Assembly: GCA_934553285.1 (NCBI GenBank)
Contig: CAKTFD010000021.1
Coordinates: forward strand, 1-24,320
Source of the DNA: an uncultured Faecalibacterium sp.
GTDB taxonomy: Bacteria > Bacillota > Clostridia > Oscillospirales > Ruminococcaceae
DNA length: 24,320 nt
Direction: 5' to 3'
Below the pieces are notes generated by a model, which was not told the DNA's origin, did no database searches, and was given only the letters and a program-made list of their open reading frames with translations. Shown piece after piece: positions 7,513 through 14,854 of this stretch; within the stretch, counting starts at the first letter, position 1; each line of letters opens with the position of its first letter. The translations under genes and the position numbers were made by a program.

Positions 7513-7682
7513 CGTTTCATATTGCTGATTTTTCCAGAATTTTTTTGTTACATTTGAACATAACCATGTTACAAAAATCCGTGTTTTGTCCAATTTTCAC
7601 CCCATCGTGTGCAAAAACTATGCATTTTGTGCAACTTCCGGACAAGTAGCCTCAAATGGTCGTTTTTCCGGCAGTTCCGGGC

Positions 7683-8330
7683 TTATTCCACAGGATAGCC
7701 CTCTGCATCCAGCGGCAGCTCGGTGTAAGGCGCTGCCTGGGGTGCGGCCTCCGGCTCGCCGGAGGTCTGCTGCGCGGCATCGGCCTGTTCGGTCAGCTGT
7801 TCCTCGTGCCGCTCGCCCCAGTCGCCGCTGTAATCCTCGCCGGAGGTCTGCTGCGCCAGCTCATTGCGGGCATCCTGCAGCCCCAGCACGATGCCGGAGG
7901 GCTTTTCCAGCAGATACGCGCCCACCGCCTTCTTTTTGTACACCAGCAGCACCCCGCAGCGGCTGGTCTCGCCACTGCTTGCCGCCGGGATGAGCGCCGT
8001 CCACTTTTCCACCGTTTTGCCCTTGTAGCGGGCAAGGTCCATGCCGCTTTGCTGCACTACGCCGTTAAAGGCCGAAAAGCTGTCGTCCCATTTGCGCGGG
8101 ATCTTGACCTTATCTGCCGTAATGGACGCGCCATCCACATCCAGCCCGTAGCCGGTAAACCAGGTCTGGATGTCCTGTGCGCTCTCGATCCGGTCTACCG
8201 GGGCAGCAACCGCCACCGTCCGGGTACTGATGAACCGCCCCAGCATGGCGCTGAACACCACCAGCGCGCAGCACGCCGCCCCCGCTCCCAGCTTTTTCAG
8301 GTTCGTCTTGCTCAGTGTGACCACAAACAT
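7683..8330 (-). CDS. DUF4830 domain-containing, single-pass membrane-anchored protein
   Basis: A 215-residue protein of unknown function. An N-terminal segment starting MFVVTLSKTNLKK is followed by a hydrophobic helix (about 14-36), placing the rest outside the membrane. The central region (about 50-135, DIQTWFTGYGLDVD to VEKWTALIP) matches the DUF4830 pattern. The C-terminal tail is low-complexity, rich in Gln, Glu, Ala and Pro, and contains AQQTSGE twice. The start at 8328-8330 was chosen because GGGGAGG lies 9 nt upstream; the longer in-frame starts have no ribosome site and cross the terminator of the preceding gene. I see no clear promoter of its own. Confidence 0.7.
   Translation of the reverse strand: MFVVTLSKTNLKKLGAGAACCALVVFSAMLGRFISTRTVAVAAPVDRIESAQDIQTWFTGYGLDVDGASITADKVKIPRKWDDSFSAFNGVVQQSGMDLARYKGKTVEKWTALIPAASSGETSRCGVLLVYKKKAVGAYLLEKPSGIVLGLQDARNELAQQTSGEDYSGDWGERHEEQLTEQADAAQQTSGEPEAAPQAAPYTELPLDAEGYPVE
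7755..7856 (-). repeat. In-frame 21-bp direct repeat in the DUF4830 gene tail
   Basis: Identical 21-bp blocks occur at 7755-7775 and 7836-7856, exactly 81 bp apart, so the reading frame is kept. Both encode AQQTSGE in the flexible tail. The pattern fits a past segmental duplication whose intervening part has diverged. Confidence 0.8.
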
Positions 8331-8433
8331 ATCCCCATGCCTCCCCGCCATTTGCGCTTGCGTACTCTGCAAGCAGCTTATGCAGGGCACCAGGCAGATA
8401 TGCCGGAGCAGCCCGCTTTCTCCCAGCGGCAGC

Positions 8434-8478
8434 AAAAAGCCCCCCCGGTCGGTGCCTGACGGCGCATACCGGGGGAGC
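8434..8478 (-). terminator. Intrinsic terminator after the HAD gene
   Basis: On the minus strand an 11-bp stem with one mismatch (8468-8478 with 8439-8449) is followed by TTTTT. It begins 4 bp after the HAD stop codon and separates that gene from the DUF4830 gene. Confidence 0.8.
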
Positions 8479-8481
8479 GGT

Positions 8482-9318
8482 TCATGTTCTTATAAAATCC
8501 GCCGGGCAGACCCAGCCATCCTGTGCAAGCACCCTGTGCAGGACCTGCATCACACCGGCCTGCGTATGGGGCGGTGCAAGGAACGGCACCTTTGCCCGCA
8601 GGGGCGCGCTGCCGTTTTCCATCAAAAAGCCGTATTTTGCGGCGGTCAGCATCTCGGCATCATTGTAGGTATCGCCAAAGGCCATCATCCCCGTGGAAGG
8701 GATGTTGAACTGCCGCCCCAGCTGCTCCAGCGCAGCTCCCTTGTGGACACCGGGGTTCATCACATCCACCCAGTTCTTGCCGGCTACCGCCACCGAAAAC
8801 GCTCCGCCGCAGGCCGTACTGTATACGGCATCAAAGGCCTGCTGGGCATTTCCCGCCGGCAGATAGATGGTAAATTTGTCTGCCGGGGCCTCTACGGCCA
8901 GCAGGTCGTCCACATAGGTCACGCGGGTGTAAAAGTTCCGGAACACAGCGTCATAGCACTGCCAGGGCTTTTCCACGTATACGCAGTCCAGCCCGCAGAG
9001 CATCCCGATGTCCCGGTTTTCCCGGGCCAGCTTTGCCAGCTGCCGCCAGCCTGCGGCAGGCATCTCGGAAACAAACAGGTCTTTGCCCTGCCAGCGGATG
9101 GCACCCCCGTTGTCTCCGATAAGGATGACCGTATCCAGCAGCCCGGCAAACATTTCTTCCAGCGTATACAGGGGCCGTCCGCTGGCAGCGGCAAACCGGA
9201 TATCCTTCTGTGCCAGTGCGTGCACCATCCCGGCAAAGCCCTGGGGCAGGCAGCTGTGTTCATCCAGCAAAGTCGCGTCCATATCAGAGGCAACCAGGCG
9301 AATGCGGTCCGTAGCCAT
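8482..9318 (-). CDS. Cof-type HAD-superfamily hydrolase (class IIB sugar/cofactor phosphatase)
   Basis: A 278-residue cytoplasmic phosphatase of the Cof/YidA group. All four HAD motifs are visible: the nucleophile loop SDMDATLLDE (about residues 12-21), AAASGRP for motif II, the motif III lysine in HKGAALEQL, and GDTYNDAEM for motif IV. The middle part holds the C2B cap. Substrates in this group are usually sugar phosphates or flavin and pyridoxal phosphates and cannot be predicted here. The start at 9316-9318 has AGGGAG 7-8 nt upstream; a longer frame runs into the GH25 gene. Only 13 bp separate it from the GH25 stop codon, so the two are probably translationally coupled. Confidence 0.92.
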   Translation of the reverse strand: MATDRIRLVASDMDATLLDEHSCLPQGFAGMVHALAQKDIRFAAASGRPLYTLEEMFAGLLDTVILIGDNGGAIRWQGKDLFVSEMPAAGWRQLAKLARENRDIGMLCGLDCVYVEKPWQCYDAVFRNFYTRVTYVDDLLAVEAPADKFTIYLPAGNAQQAFDAVYSTACGGAFSVAVAGKNWVDVMNPGVHKGAALEQLGRQFNIPSTGMMAFGDTYNDAEMLTAAKYGFLMENGSAPLRAKVPFLAPPHTQAGVMQVLHRVLAQDGWVCPADFIRT

Positions 9319-9331
9319 CGTTTTTCTCCCT

Positions 9332-10756
9332 TTATCCGATATAACTGATATTGGCATCCAGCTGGCCGCTGTAGCCGTTGATGCGGGCTTTCTCGGTGCC
9401 CTGCCACATATCGCAGCCGATGGGGCTGGCAGATACGCCGTAGTGAGCGTTCCAGATGGTGTAGCGGCTGCGCAGGGTGTTGTAGTCCACCCTCTTGCGG
9501 TACCAGGTGGTGGAAGCGTACACGCCGGGCTTGTAGCCCAGCTCCTTTACCCGCTCGCAGAACGCGACTGCACACTTGGTGCGGTCCGTCACGCCCAAAC
9601 CGTCGGCACGGCCGGTGCCGCCCGGGGCGGTGGAAGCCTCGGTATCATAGAAGATGGGGTAGTCCAGCATCCGGCCATTCAAAGCCCAGTTGCAGCCCTC
9701 CGCTTCCTCCTGGGCTTCCGCCTCGTTCACTGCCTGGGTAAAAAAGTACACGCCCACCTTCAACCCTGCATTGCGGGCGTTGGTAAAGTGTTCCTCAAAC
9801 ATGGGGTCCTTGACCAGGTTTCCCGCAGCGCCGTAGCCCCGGTAGCCGATGCGGATGATAACAAAACTCACCCCGGACTTTTTGATCTGCTTCCAGTCCA
9901 GACCAGACTGATATTTGGACACATCGATGCCAAAGGTCACGTTATCCTGCTTTACACCGTTGGTGTCAAAGTAGTACAGCTTGCCATCGATGGACTGGAT
10001 GCCGGTGAGCTTCTGGTGGGTATCCTGCGTGTAGTAGTAGGTCTTGCCGTTCTCGGTGCGCCAGCCGGAATACTCCGGCTCCTTTTCCTCGCTGCCAATG
10101 CCGAAAAGCCATTTGAACAGCCACTGGAAAAAGCCGTTTTCATCGTTCCAGTCCAGGCACTGTGCCTCGGCATCCTCCAGCGCGCCGGAATCCAGCGCCT
10201 GCTGGATCTGCTCCGGGGTCAGCAGTACGCTGCCCTCCGGAGTATGCTGGGCGGTGGTATTGTTCTGTGCCGTGCCATCCTCGGCGGGGGCCTGCGGGTC
10301 CTGGGCTGCCAGCTCCGGGGTCTCCTCCTGCAGCATCACAACAGAGTTTTCCTCTTCCAGCGCCGCGTCCTCTGCAGGCTGTTCCGTTTCCGGCGCTGCA
10401 GGCGCAGGCTCGGCCGCTGCAGGCTGTGCCGGGGCCGGGTCTGCCGGGGCAGGCTGCGCGGTGCTCTCTGCTGCGGGCAGGGCAGCGGTGCAGACCGTCT
10501 GCTCCTGCGCTGCGGCAGGCGCAGCGTCAAGTTCCTCCACTTCCGGTGCAGCGGCAGGCTTGTCCGTTTTTTTCTCGGTGGGCTTTACCGCGGCCTGCGG
10601 CACCACTGCCCCCACGGCCAGTGCCTCCGGCTGTGCAGCCAGCAGGGAAGCCGTGCCCATGCCGCCCACGGCCAGTGCCAGCGTCATGGCCAGAACTGCC
10701 GCTGCAGCAGCCACTTTGCGGCGGGCTGTGCCGTATTTATCCAAAAACTTTTTCAT
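9332..10756 (-). CDS. Exported GH25 lysozyme (N-acetylmuramidase) with a cell-wall-binding repeat
   Basis: The 474-residue protein cleaves the MurNAc-GlcNAc bond of peptidoglycan. A basic N-terminus and hydrophobic stretch (about 14-40) form a signal peptide or membrane anchor. Residues about 50-200 are a low-complexity linker of Ala, Pro, Glu and Gln. A choline-binding/glucan-binding type repeat follows (about 228-268, SGWRTENGKTYYY and GKLYYFDTNG). The GH25 domain spans about 274-474, with D278 in FGIDVSKYQ and the catalytic D371 and E373 in YPIFYDTEAS. The ATG at 10754-10756 has only a weak GGCAGAG-type site. It likely serves host-cell wall remodelling, because nothing phage-like surrounds it. 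It is followed directly by the HAD gene. Confidence 0.93.
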   Translation of the reverse strand: MKKFLDKYGTARRKVAAAAAVLAMTLALAVGGMGTASLLAAQPEALAVGAVVPQAAVKPTEKKTDKPAAAPEVEELDAAPAAAQEQTVCTAALPAAESTAQPAPADPAPAQPAAAEPAPAAPETEQPAEDAALEEENSVVMLQEETPELAAQDPQAPAEDGTAQNNTTAQHTPEGSVLLTPEQIQQALDSGALEDAEAQCLDWNDENGFFQWLFKWLFGIGSEEKEPEYSGWRTENGKTYYYTQDTHQKLTGIQSIDGKLYYFDTNGVKQDNVTFGIDVSKYQSGLDWKQIKKSGVSFVIIRIGYRGYGAAGNLVKDPMFEEHFTNARNAGLKVGVYFFTQAVNEAEAQEEAEGCNWALNGRMLDYPIFYDTEASTAPGGTGRADGLGVTDRTKCAVAFCERVKELGYKPGVYASTTWYRKRVDYNTLRSRYTIWNAHYGVSASPIGCDMWQGTEKARINGYSGQLDANISYIG

Positions 10757-10884
10757 CTGTTTTTCTCTGCCTCCGAATTTCCCAGTTGTGCAGGGGGTCC
10801 ATGCACAGGGCGCTGCACCGCTCTCCCGTATTCCACACGATCGGCCGTAAAAACGACAGTGGATGATGACTTTGTTCTTCTTTT

Positions 10885-10914
10885 AGTATACACCCGCACG
10901 CGGGGAGCCGTCAA
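10885..10914 (-). promoter_or_regulatory. Promoter of the GH25-HAD unit with a palindrome in the spacer
   Basis: On the minus strand TTGACG (10909-10914), an 18-bp spacer and TATACT (10885-10890). The spacer contains the inverted repeat CCCGC-N2-GCGGG (10893-10904), placed where a repressor would block polymerase. The remaining gap up to 11041 shows nothing I can name. Confidence 0.6.
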
Positions 10915-11041
10915 CGGCACAGCAGGCTTCCTCACAAATTCTCCACCCGGCATCCTGTCGGAAAATGTCCCAAATGGAATACGTTTCAACCGGCTGCAGC
11001 ATTGCACAAAGCCGAAATTTCATATTTTTCCCAGCCACCCC

Positions 11042-11070
11042 TTGCTGTCTTGACAGGTGTATGGTATGAT
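11042..11070 (+). promoter_or_regulatory. Promoter of the PTS_EIIC_2 gene
   Basis: TATGAT (11065-11070) with a TGG triplet is an extended -10. A weak TTGCTG (11042-11047) lies 17 bp upstream. A TTGACA at 11050-11055 is too close to the -10 to act as its -35. Confidence 0.55.
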
Positions 11071-11126
11071 ACAGGGCATACGTTCGTTATTTCAAAACAT
11101 TGTTATGGATAGAAAGGCAGTTTTTC

Positions 11127-12185
11127 ATGTCAGCTGTAAAGGATTTTTTAAAGCGGAAGGATATCGTCATCTCTCCGCAGCGCTACCTCATTGATGCCCT
11201 GGGCGCTATGGCACAGGGCCTGTTCGCCAGCCTGCTGATCGGCACCATCATCAAAACGGTTGGCCAGCAGACCGGCCTTGCCCTGCTGGTGGATCTGGGC
11301 GGCTACGCCACCGCCATGAGCGGCCCCGCCATGGCCTGCGCCATCGGCTGGGCACTGCACTGCCCGCCGCTGGTGCTGTTCAGCCTGATCACGGTGGGTT
11401 ACTCGGCCAACGCCCTGGGCGGTGCCGGCGGCCCGCTGGCCGTGCTGGTGATCGCCATCGTAGCTGCAGAGCTGGGCAAGGCCGTGAGCAAGGAGACCAA
11501 GGTGGATATCCTGGTCACCCCGCTGACCACCATTTTTGTCGGTGTCGGCCTGTCCATGCTCATTGCCGCCCCCATCGGCGCTGCCGCCAGCCAGGTGGGC
11601 ACCCTTATCATGTGGGCCACCGAGCAGGCACCGCTGGTCATGGGCATCCTGGTATCGGTCATCGTGGGCGTTGCCCTGACCCTGCCCATCTCCTCCGCAG
11701 CCATCTGTGCCGCGCTGGGCCTGACCGGCCTTGCAGGCGGCGCTGCCGTGGCAGGCTGCTGCGCCCAGATGGTGGGCTTTGCCGTGATGAGCTACAAAGA
11801 AAACGGCGTGGGCGGCCTGGTAAGCCAGGGCCTGGGCACCAGTATGCTGCAGATGGGCAACATCATCAAGAACCCCCGCATCTGGATCGCGCCCACCCTT
11901 GCCAGCGCCATCACCGGCCCGCTGGCCACCTGCCTGTTCCACTTTGAGATGAACGGCGCAGCGGTCTCCTCCGGCATGGGCACCTGCGGCCTGGTGGGCC
12001 AGATCGGCGTCTACTCCGGCTGGGTCAGCGACATCGCCGCCGGTACCAAAGCCGCCATCACCCCCATGGACTGGGCCGCTATGGTGCTGCTGTGCTTCGT
12101 GCTGCCCGCCGTGCTGAGCGTGATCTTCTGCGAGATCGAGCGCAAGCTGGGCTGGATCAAGGACGGCGATCTGAAACTGAACTGA
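11127..12185 (+). CDS. Orphan PTS_EIIC_2 family membrane protein (PfoR-like)
   Basis: A 352-residue, strongly hydrophobic protein with about nine or ten predicted helices and many Gly/Ala-rich segments. It resembles the PTS_EIIC_2 family, which includes the Clostridium perfringens protein PfoR and many uncharacterised Firmicute proteins annotated as PTS IIC. No IIA or IIB domain is fused or encoded nearby, so phosphotransfer transport cannot be assumed; it may be a transporter or membrane regulator. The start at 11127 (MSAVKDFLKRKD) follows GAAAGGCAG; an ATG at 11100 would add nine residues without a ribosome site. The C-terminal residues KDGDLKLN are cytoplasmic and charged. Confidence 0.85.
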   Translation: MSAVKDFLKRKDIVISPQRYLIDALGAMAQGLFASLLIGTIIKTVGQQTGLALLVDLGGYATAMSGPAMACAIGWALHCPPLVLFSLITVGYSANALGGAGGPLAVLVIAIVAAELGKAVSKETKVDILVTPLTTIFVGVGLSMLIAAPIGAAASQVGTLIMWATEQAPLVMGILVSVIVGVALTLPISSAAICAALGLTGLAGGAAVAGCCAQMVGFAVMSYKENGVGGLVSQGLGTSMLQMGNIIKNPRIWIAPTLASAITGPLATCLFHFEMNGAAVSSGMGTCGLVGQIGVYSGWVSDIAAGTKAAITPMDWAAMVLLCFVLPAVLSVIFCEIERKLGWIKDGDLKLN

Positions 12186-12233
12186 CCGCCGCATCCGCTC
12201 CACCCATCCTCTAAAAAATATCCTGCACCTGCC

Positions 12234-12280
12234 AGGGGGCTGCTGCACCAGATGATGTGCGGCAGCCCCTTGTTGTTTTT
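12234..12280 (+). terminator. Intrinsic terminator after the PTS_EIIC_2 gene
   Basis: A long GC-rich stem (about 12234-12248 with 12257-12270, one bulge and one wobble pair) is followed by TTGTTGTTTTT. The T-run touches the stop codon of the convergent Nudix gene. Confidence 0.75.
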
Positions 12281-12788
12281 ACTGCAGAACTTTTCCATCC
12301 AGCACGGCCTGGCGCAGGGTATCGCCCTCGTACACCAGCTTGAGGGAAAAATAGGGGTGGTCTTCTTCCAGCAGGCGGAAAAAGATCTTATCCCCTTCCC
12401 AGATGGGCAGCTGCTGCACCTCGGCCTTGGGCACCCACTGCAGCTCGCCCTCTGCGCAGGCATCGCCCCGGATCATCTCGCCCTCCCACCGGTCGGCGGT
12501 GTACAGGTGGATGAACTCGGTCATGCTGCCCCACACAAAGGTCAGCAGCCCCCGGGCGCGGTAGCCCGTCAGGGTAAGTCCGGTCTCCTCCCGCACCTCC
12601 CGTACAAGGCAGTCCTCCGGGCTTTCAAACCGCTCAAATTTGCCGCCGACGCCCACCCATTTATCGTGGTTGTAATCATCCTGCTTTTTTACCCGGTGCA
12701 GCATCAGATAGGCATCCTCCCGCTCCAGATAGCACAGCGTGGTGCTGAAAATAGGGAAATCCGGGTCCATAAATGCGCCCAAGTTCAT
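12279..12788 (-). CDS. Nudix hydrolase, MutT-like
   Basis: A 169-residue cytoplasmic hydrolase acting on nucleoside diphosphates linked to another moiety. The complete Nudix box runs from G49 to L71: glycine, five residues, E55, seven residues, then REVREETGL, with metal-binding E64, E67 and E68. The N-terminal YLEREDAYLMLHRVKK and the DKWVGVGGK strand are typical of the MutT/8-oxo-dGTP diphosphatase-like group, but the substrate is not defined by sequence. The ATG at 12786-12788 follows AAGGAG with 8 nt spacing. It lies only about 35 bp after the terminator of the RICIN gene, so it either has a compact promoter there or depends on read-through. Confidence 0.92.
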   Translation of the reverse strand: MNLGAFMDPDFPIFSTTLCYLEREDAYLMLHRVKKQDDYNHDKWVGVGGKFERFESPEDCLVREVREETGLTLTGYRARGLLTFVWGSMTEFIHLYTADRWEGEMIRGDACAEGELQWVPKAEVQQLPIWEGDKIFFRLLEEDHPYFSLKLVYEGDTLRQAVLDGKVLQ

Positions 12789-12821
12789 CGTTTTTTCTCC
12801 TTTTTATCCTGTTTTCTGCCG

Positions 12822-12864
12822 TAAAAACGGGATTCCGGGCAGACTGCGGTCTGCCCGGAATCCC
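12822..12864 (-). terminator. Strong intrinsic terminator after the RICIN gene
   Basis: A perfect 16-bp stem (12829-12844 with 12849-12864) with a 4-nt loop is followed on the minus strand by GTTTTTAC. It lies between the RICIN and Nudix genes. Confidence 0.88.
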
Positions 12865-12917
12865 TCTGCAAATCGTTCCGCTGCTGATGCCCTCAGTACA
12901 GCGGCGTAAACTGCGGT

Positions 12918-13508
12918 TTATGCCTTGCGGCTGGCGCGGCCCTTGCCGGCACTGTTCAGCTTGCGCACCAGGTCGTTCTGGTGTTTGCGCTGGGAGGGTG
13001 TGGGCTGCGGGTCTCTGGCTTCCTCGGCGCGTCTGCCGGCCTGTACGGTGTTGGGGTCGATGCGTTCCAGCGTCCACTCCTGATTGCCGCCCGCCACATA
13101 GTTCCAGATCTGCGCCTGTGCGCCGTTGGCGGTGTTCATGCCCACCAGGTCGATGTACTTATCCGCCAGCACATTGCGGATGCGGGTGCGCCCGCTGCGG
13201 GTCGCCTCCAGCGCCCAGCACTGGCTCAGCCCGCTGGTGCGGCTCCACTGATGCAGCCAGGTGCCTTCCACCACGCCGCCCAGTGCCAGATCGATCATCT
13301 TACCGGTAAAGCGGTTCTGGATGCGCCAGCGTCCCTCGCCTGCATCCACAAACTGCCACTGCTGCCAGGGGTGGCCTGCGTAGCTCCACAGCTGGATGCC
13401 GGCACCGTTTTCCGTGTTGAAATCCTTTACTTCCAGCACCTTCCCGTTGGGGGCTTTGATGATGTAATATTCACCTTCTAAAATGACGACCTGCGATGCC
13501 TTTGCCAT
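12918..13508 (-). CDS. RICIN-type beta-trefoil lectin-domain protein without signal peptide
   Basis: A 196-residue protein. Residues about 10-150 form a ricin B-like beta-trefoil with three recurring units: YYIIKAPNGKVLEV to WQQWQFV, WRIQNRFTGKMIDL to SQCWALE, and TRIRNVLADKYIDLVG to NQEWTLE. Each ends in the QxW-like core motif. Such domains usually bind carbohydrates. The N-terminus (MAKASQVVILEGEYY) has no signal peptide or membrane helix, and no catalytic domain is fused. The C-terminal 45 residues are basic and disordered, ending in GRASRKA. Function is unknown. The start at 13506-13508 has AAAGGAG 9 nt upstream, and a strong promoter and terminator make it monocistronic. Confidence 0.88.
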   Translation of the reverse strand: MAKASQVVILEGEYYIIKAPNGKVLEVKDFNTENGAGIQLWSYAGHPWQQWQFVDAGEGRWRIQNRFTGKMIDLALGGVVEGTWLHQWSRTSGLSQCWALEATRSGRTRIRNVLADKYIDLVGMNTANGAQAQIWNYVAGGNQEWTLERIDPNTVQAGRRAEEARDPQPTPSQRKHQNDLVRKLNSAGKGRASRKA

Positions 13509-13540
13509 AGAGCACGACTCCTTTCTGGTTTGGTATCCCT

Positions 13541-13569
13541 ATTATACCCGATTTGTGCAGGAGCAACAA
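13541..13569 (-). promoter_or_regulatory. Promoter of the RICIN gene
   Basis: On the minus strand TTGTTG (13564-13569), a 17-bp spacer and TATAAT (13541-13546) lie 33 bp ahead of the start codon. Confidence 0.75.
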
Positions 13570-13607
13570 GAATGCTTTTCCATAATTATTTTCTGTTTTT
13601 TTGTGCA

Positions 13608-13631
13608 TTCCGCCGTGTTATTCCGGCGGAA
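13608..13631. repeat. Inverted repeat between divergent promoters
   Basis: A 7-bp stem TTCCGCC/GGCGGAA (13608-13614 with 13625-13631) lies between the RICIN and nitroreductase promoters. There is no T-run on either strand, so it is not a terminator. A shared operator is possible but unproven. Confidence 0.4.
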
Positions 13632-13661
13632 ACGTTTTCGCTTTCTGCTGCAGGAACCCTT

Positions 13662-13690
13662 TTGCACTCCGGCTCCGGTTGTGGTACAAT
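13662..13690 (+). promoter_or_regulatory. Promoter of the nitroreductase-GNAT unit
   Basis: TTGCAC (13662-13667), a 17-bp spacer and TACAAT (13685-13690) with a preceding TGG give a good extended -10 promoter 30 bp before the start codon. Confidence 0.75.
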
Positions 13691-13720
13691 AGGGCCATCC
13701 AGATCAAGGAGGGATCCATT

Positions 13721-14242
13721 ATGACCAACGAAACACTGGAAACCATTAAAACCCGCCGCAGCTGCCGTGCCTACAAGCCCCAGCAGATCACCGATGCCGA
13801 GCTGAATGCCGTGCTGGAAGCCGGCACCTATGCCGCCAGCGCCATGGGCCGCCAGAGCGCCAAGATCGTGGTCGTGCAGGATGCCGCCACCCGCGCCCAG
13901 CTGACCCGGATGAACGCCGCCGTGATGGGTGCAGACAGCGACCCCATGTACGGTGCCCCCACCATCCTGGTGGTGCTGGCCGATGCCCACGCAAACTGCG
14001 CCGTGCAGGACGGCAGCCTTGTAATGGGCAACCTGATGCTGGCCGCCGCCTCGCTGGGGCTGGGCAGCTGCTGGATCAACCGCGCCCGGGAAGAATTTGA
14101 CACCGCCGAGGGCAAGGCCCTGCTGCAGAAATGGGGCATCGAGGGAGACTGGGTCGGCGTAGGGCACTGCATCCTGGGTTACCCCGCCGCCGCACCCAAA
14201 CCGGCTGCGCCCCGCAAACCGGATTACATCGTAAGAACATAA
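13721..14242 (+). CDS. Nitroreductase-family flavoprotein
   Basis: A 173-residue cytoplasmic protein of the FMN-dependent nitroreductase family, which transfers electrons from NAD(P)H to nitroaromatics, quinones or unknown natural substrates. The N-terminal RRSCRAYKPQQI (about 12-23) is the FMN-phosphate-binding pattern. GAPTILVVLAD and the MLAAASLGLGSCWINRA helix region are the usual central signatures, and GYPAAAP near the end is the second flavin contact. It is short, like other clostridial single-domain members. The ATG at 13721 follows AAGGAGGG. An in-frame extension upstream would cover the promoter and is rejected. The acetyltransferase gene follows 8 bp later, with its ribosome site overlapping this stop codon. 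Confidence 0.92.
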   Translation: MTNETLETIKTRRSCRAYKPQQITDAELNAVLEAGTYAASAMGRQSAKIVVVQDAATRAQLTRMNAAVMGADSDPMYGAPTILVVLADAHANCAVQDGSLVMGNLMLAAASLGLGSCWINRAREEFDTAEGKALLQKWGIEGDWVGVGHCILGYPAAAPKPAAPRKPDYIVRT

Positions 14243-14250
14243 GGAGCTTT

Positions 14251-14745
14251 ATGAAACCCGATTACAAGCTGGTCGCCAAGGCCAAATACATCCACAACAC
14301 TGCCGACCTTGCCAACGAACTGTGGCACGAGGTCTACAAGCGCTACTACCCGGCCAAGCAGCTGGATACGCTGGTAGAGGAGCTGCAAAGCGCCGATGCC
14401 ATCGAGGCAGACATCGACAACGATGTAAACTATTTTCTGGTATTCCTGGGGGGCAAGGCCATCGGCTACTTTGCCTGGAAGATGGAGAACACCGCCCTGC
14501 ACCTGATGCACCTGTATCTCAAGCCGGAGTACCGCGGCAAGGCCATCGGCCGGGATATCGTGCTCTCCTGCGAGCGCCTGGCCAAAGGCGAGGGCAAGGG
14601 CCGGGTGTGGTGCGCCGTGCACAGCAAGGCCCTGCCGGTGCAGCAGTTCTTCAAAGCGCTGCGCTACCGTGAGCTGCGCCCCGCCGAGCAGGAGACCGGC
14701 ACCGTGCCCCGCAGTGAGCTGGTATTTGAGCACACCCTGGGCTGA
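14251..14745 (+). CDS. GNAT-family N-acetyltransferase
   Basis: A 164-residue protein with the GNAT fold. The core is LHLMHLYLKPEYRGKAIGRDIVLSCERLAK (about 86-115), with the acetyl-CoA pyrophosphate-binding loop YRGKAIGRD, then RVWCAVHSKALPVQQFFKALRYRE, matching the final strand and helix. The acceptor substrate is unknown. The ATG at 14251 follows AAGGAG (14241-14246), which overlaps the nitroreductase stop codon, so the two genes are translationally linked. No terminator is visible after it. Confidence 0.9.
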   Translation: MKPDYKLVAKAKYIHNTADLANELWHEVYKRYYPAKQLDTLVEELQSADAIEADIDNDVNYFLVFLGGKAIGYFAWKMENTALHLMHLYLKPEYRGKAIGRDIVLSCERLAKGEGKGRVWCAVHSKALPVQQFFKALRYRELRPAEQETGTVPRSELVFEHTLG

Positions 14746-14768
14746 GCCGCAAAACTGCAAAAAAGCCA

Positions 14769-14810
14769 TTGAATTTTCAGCGCATTTGTACTACACTGGT
14801 GTAGTGTAAT
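14769..14810 (+). promoter_or_regulatory. Promoter and palindromic operator of the TrpR-like gene
   Basis: TTGAAT (14769-14774), a 17-bp spacer and TACACT (14792-14797). The -10 lies within the 16-bp inverted repeat ACTACACTGGTGTAGT (14790-14805, 7-bp arms around a 2-nt centre). A symmetric site over the -10 directly ahead of a repressor-family gene suggests autoregulation. Confidence 0.6.
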
Positions 14811-14854
14811 AAAGCCGCCTTCTGCGGTCAGTCTGTGCAAAAAAGGAGAATATC

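Noticed and set aside
9332..10756. Phage endolysin or prophage remnant
   Set aside because: The GH25 protein has a signal peptide and long wall linker, and there is no holin, integrase or structural phage gene nearby.
11050..11055. TTGACA as the -35 of the PTS_EIIC_2 promoter
   Set aside because: It lies only 9 bp from the -10 TATGAT, and no suitable -10 is found 16-18 bp downstream.
11148..12248. A 366-codon minus-strand frame opposite the PTS_EIIC_2 gene
   Set aside because: Its Gly/His/Asp-rich composition is typical of the complement of Ala/Gly/Leu-rich membrane protein codons; no motifs.
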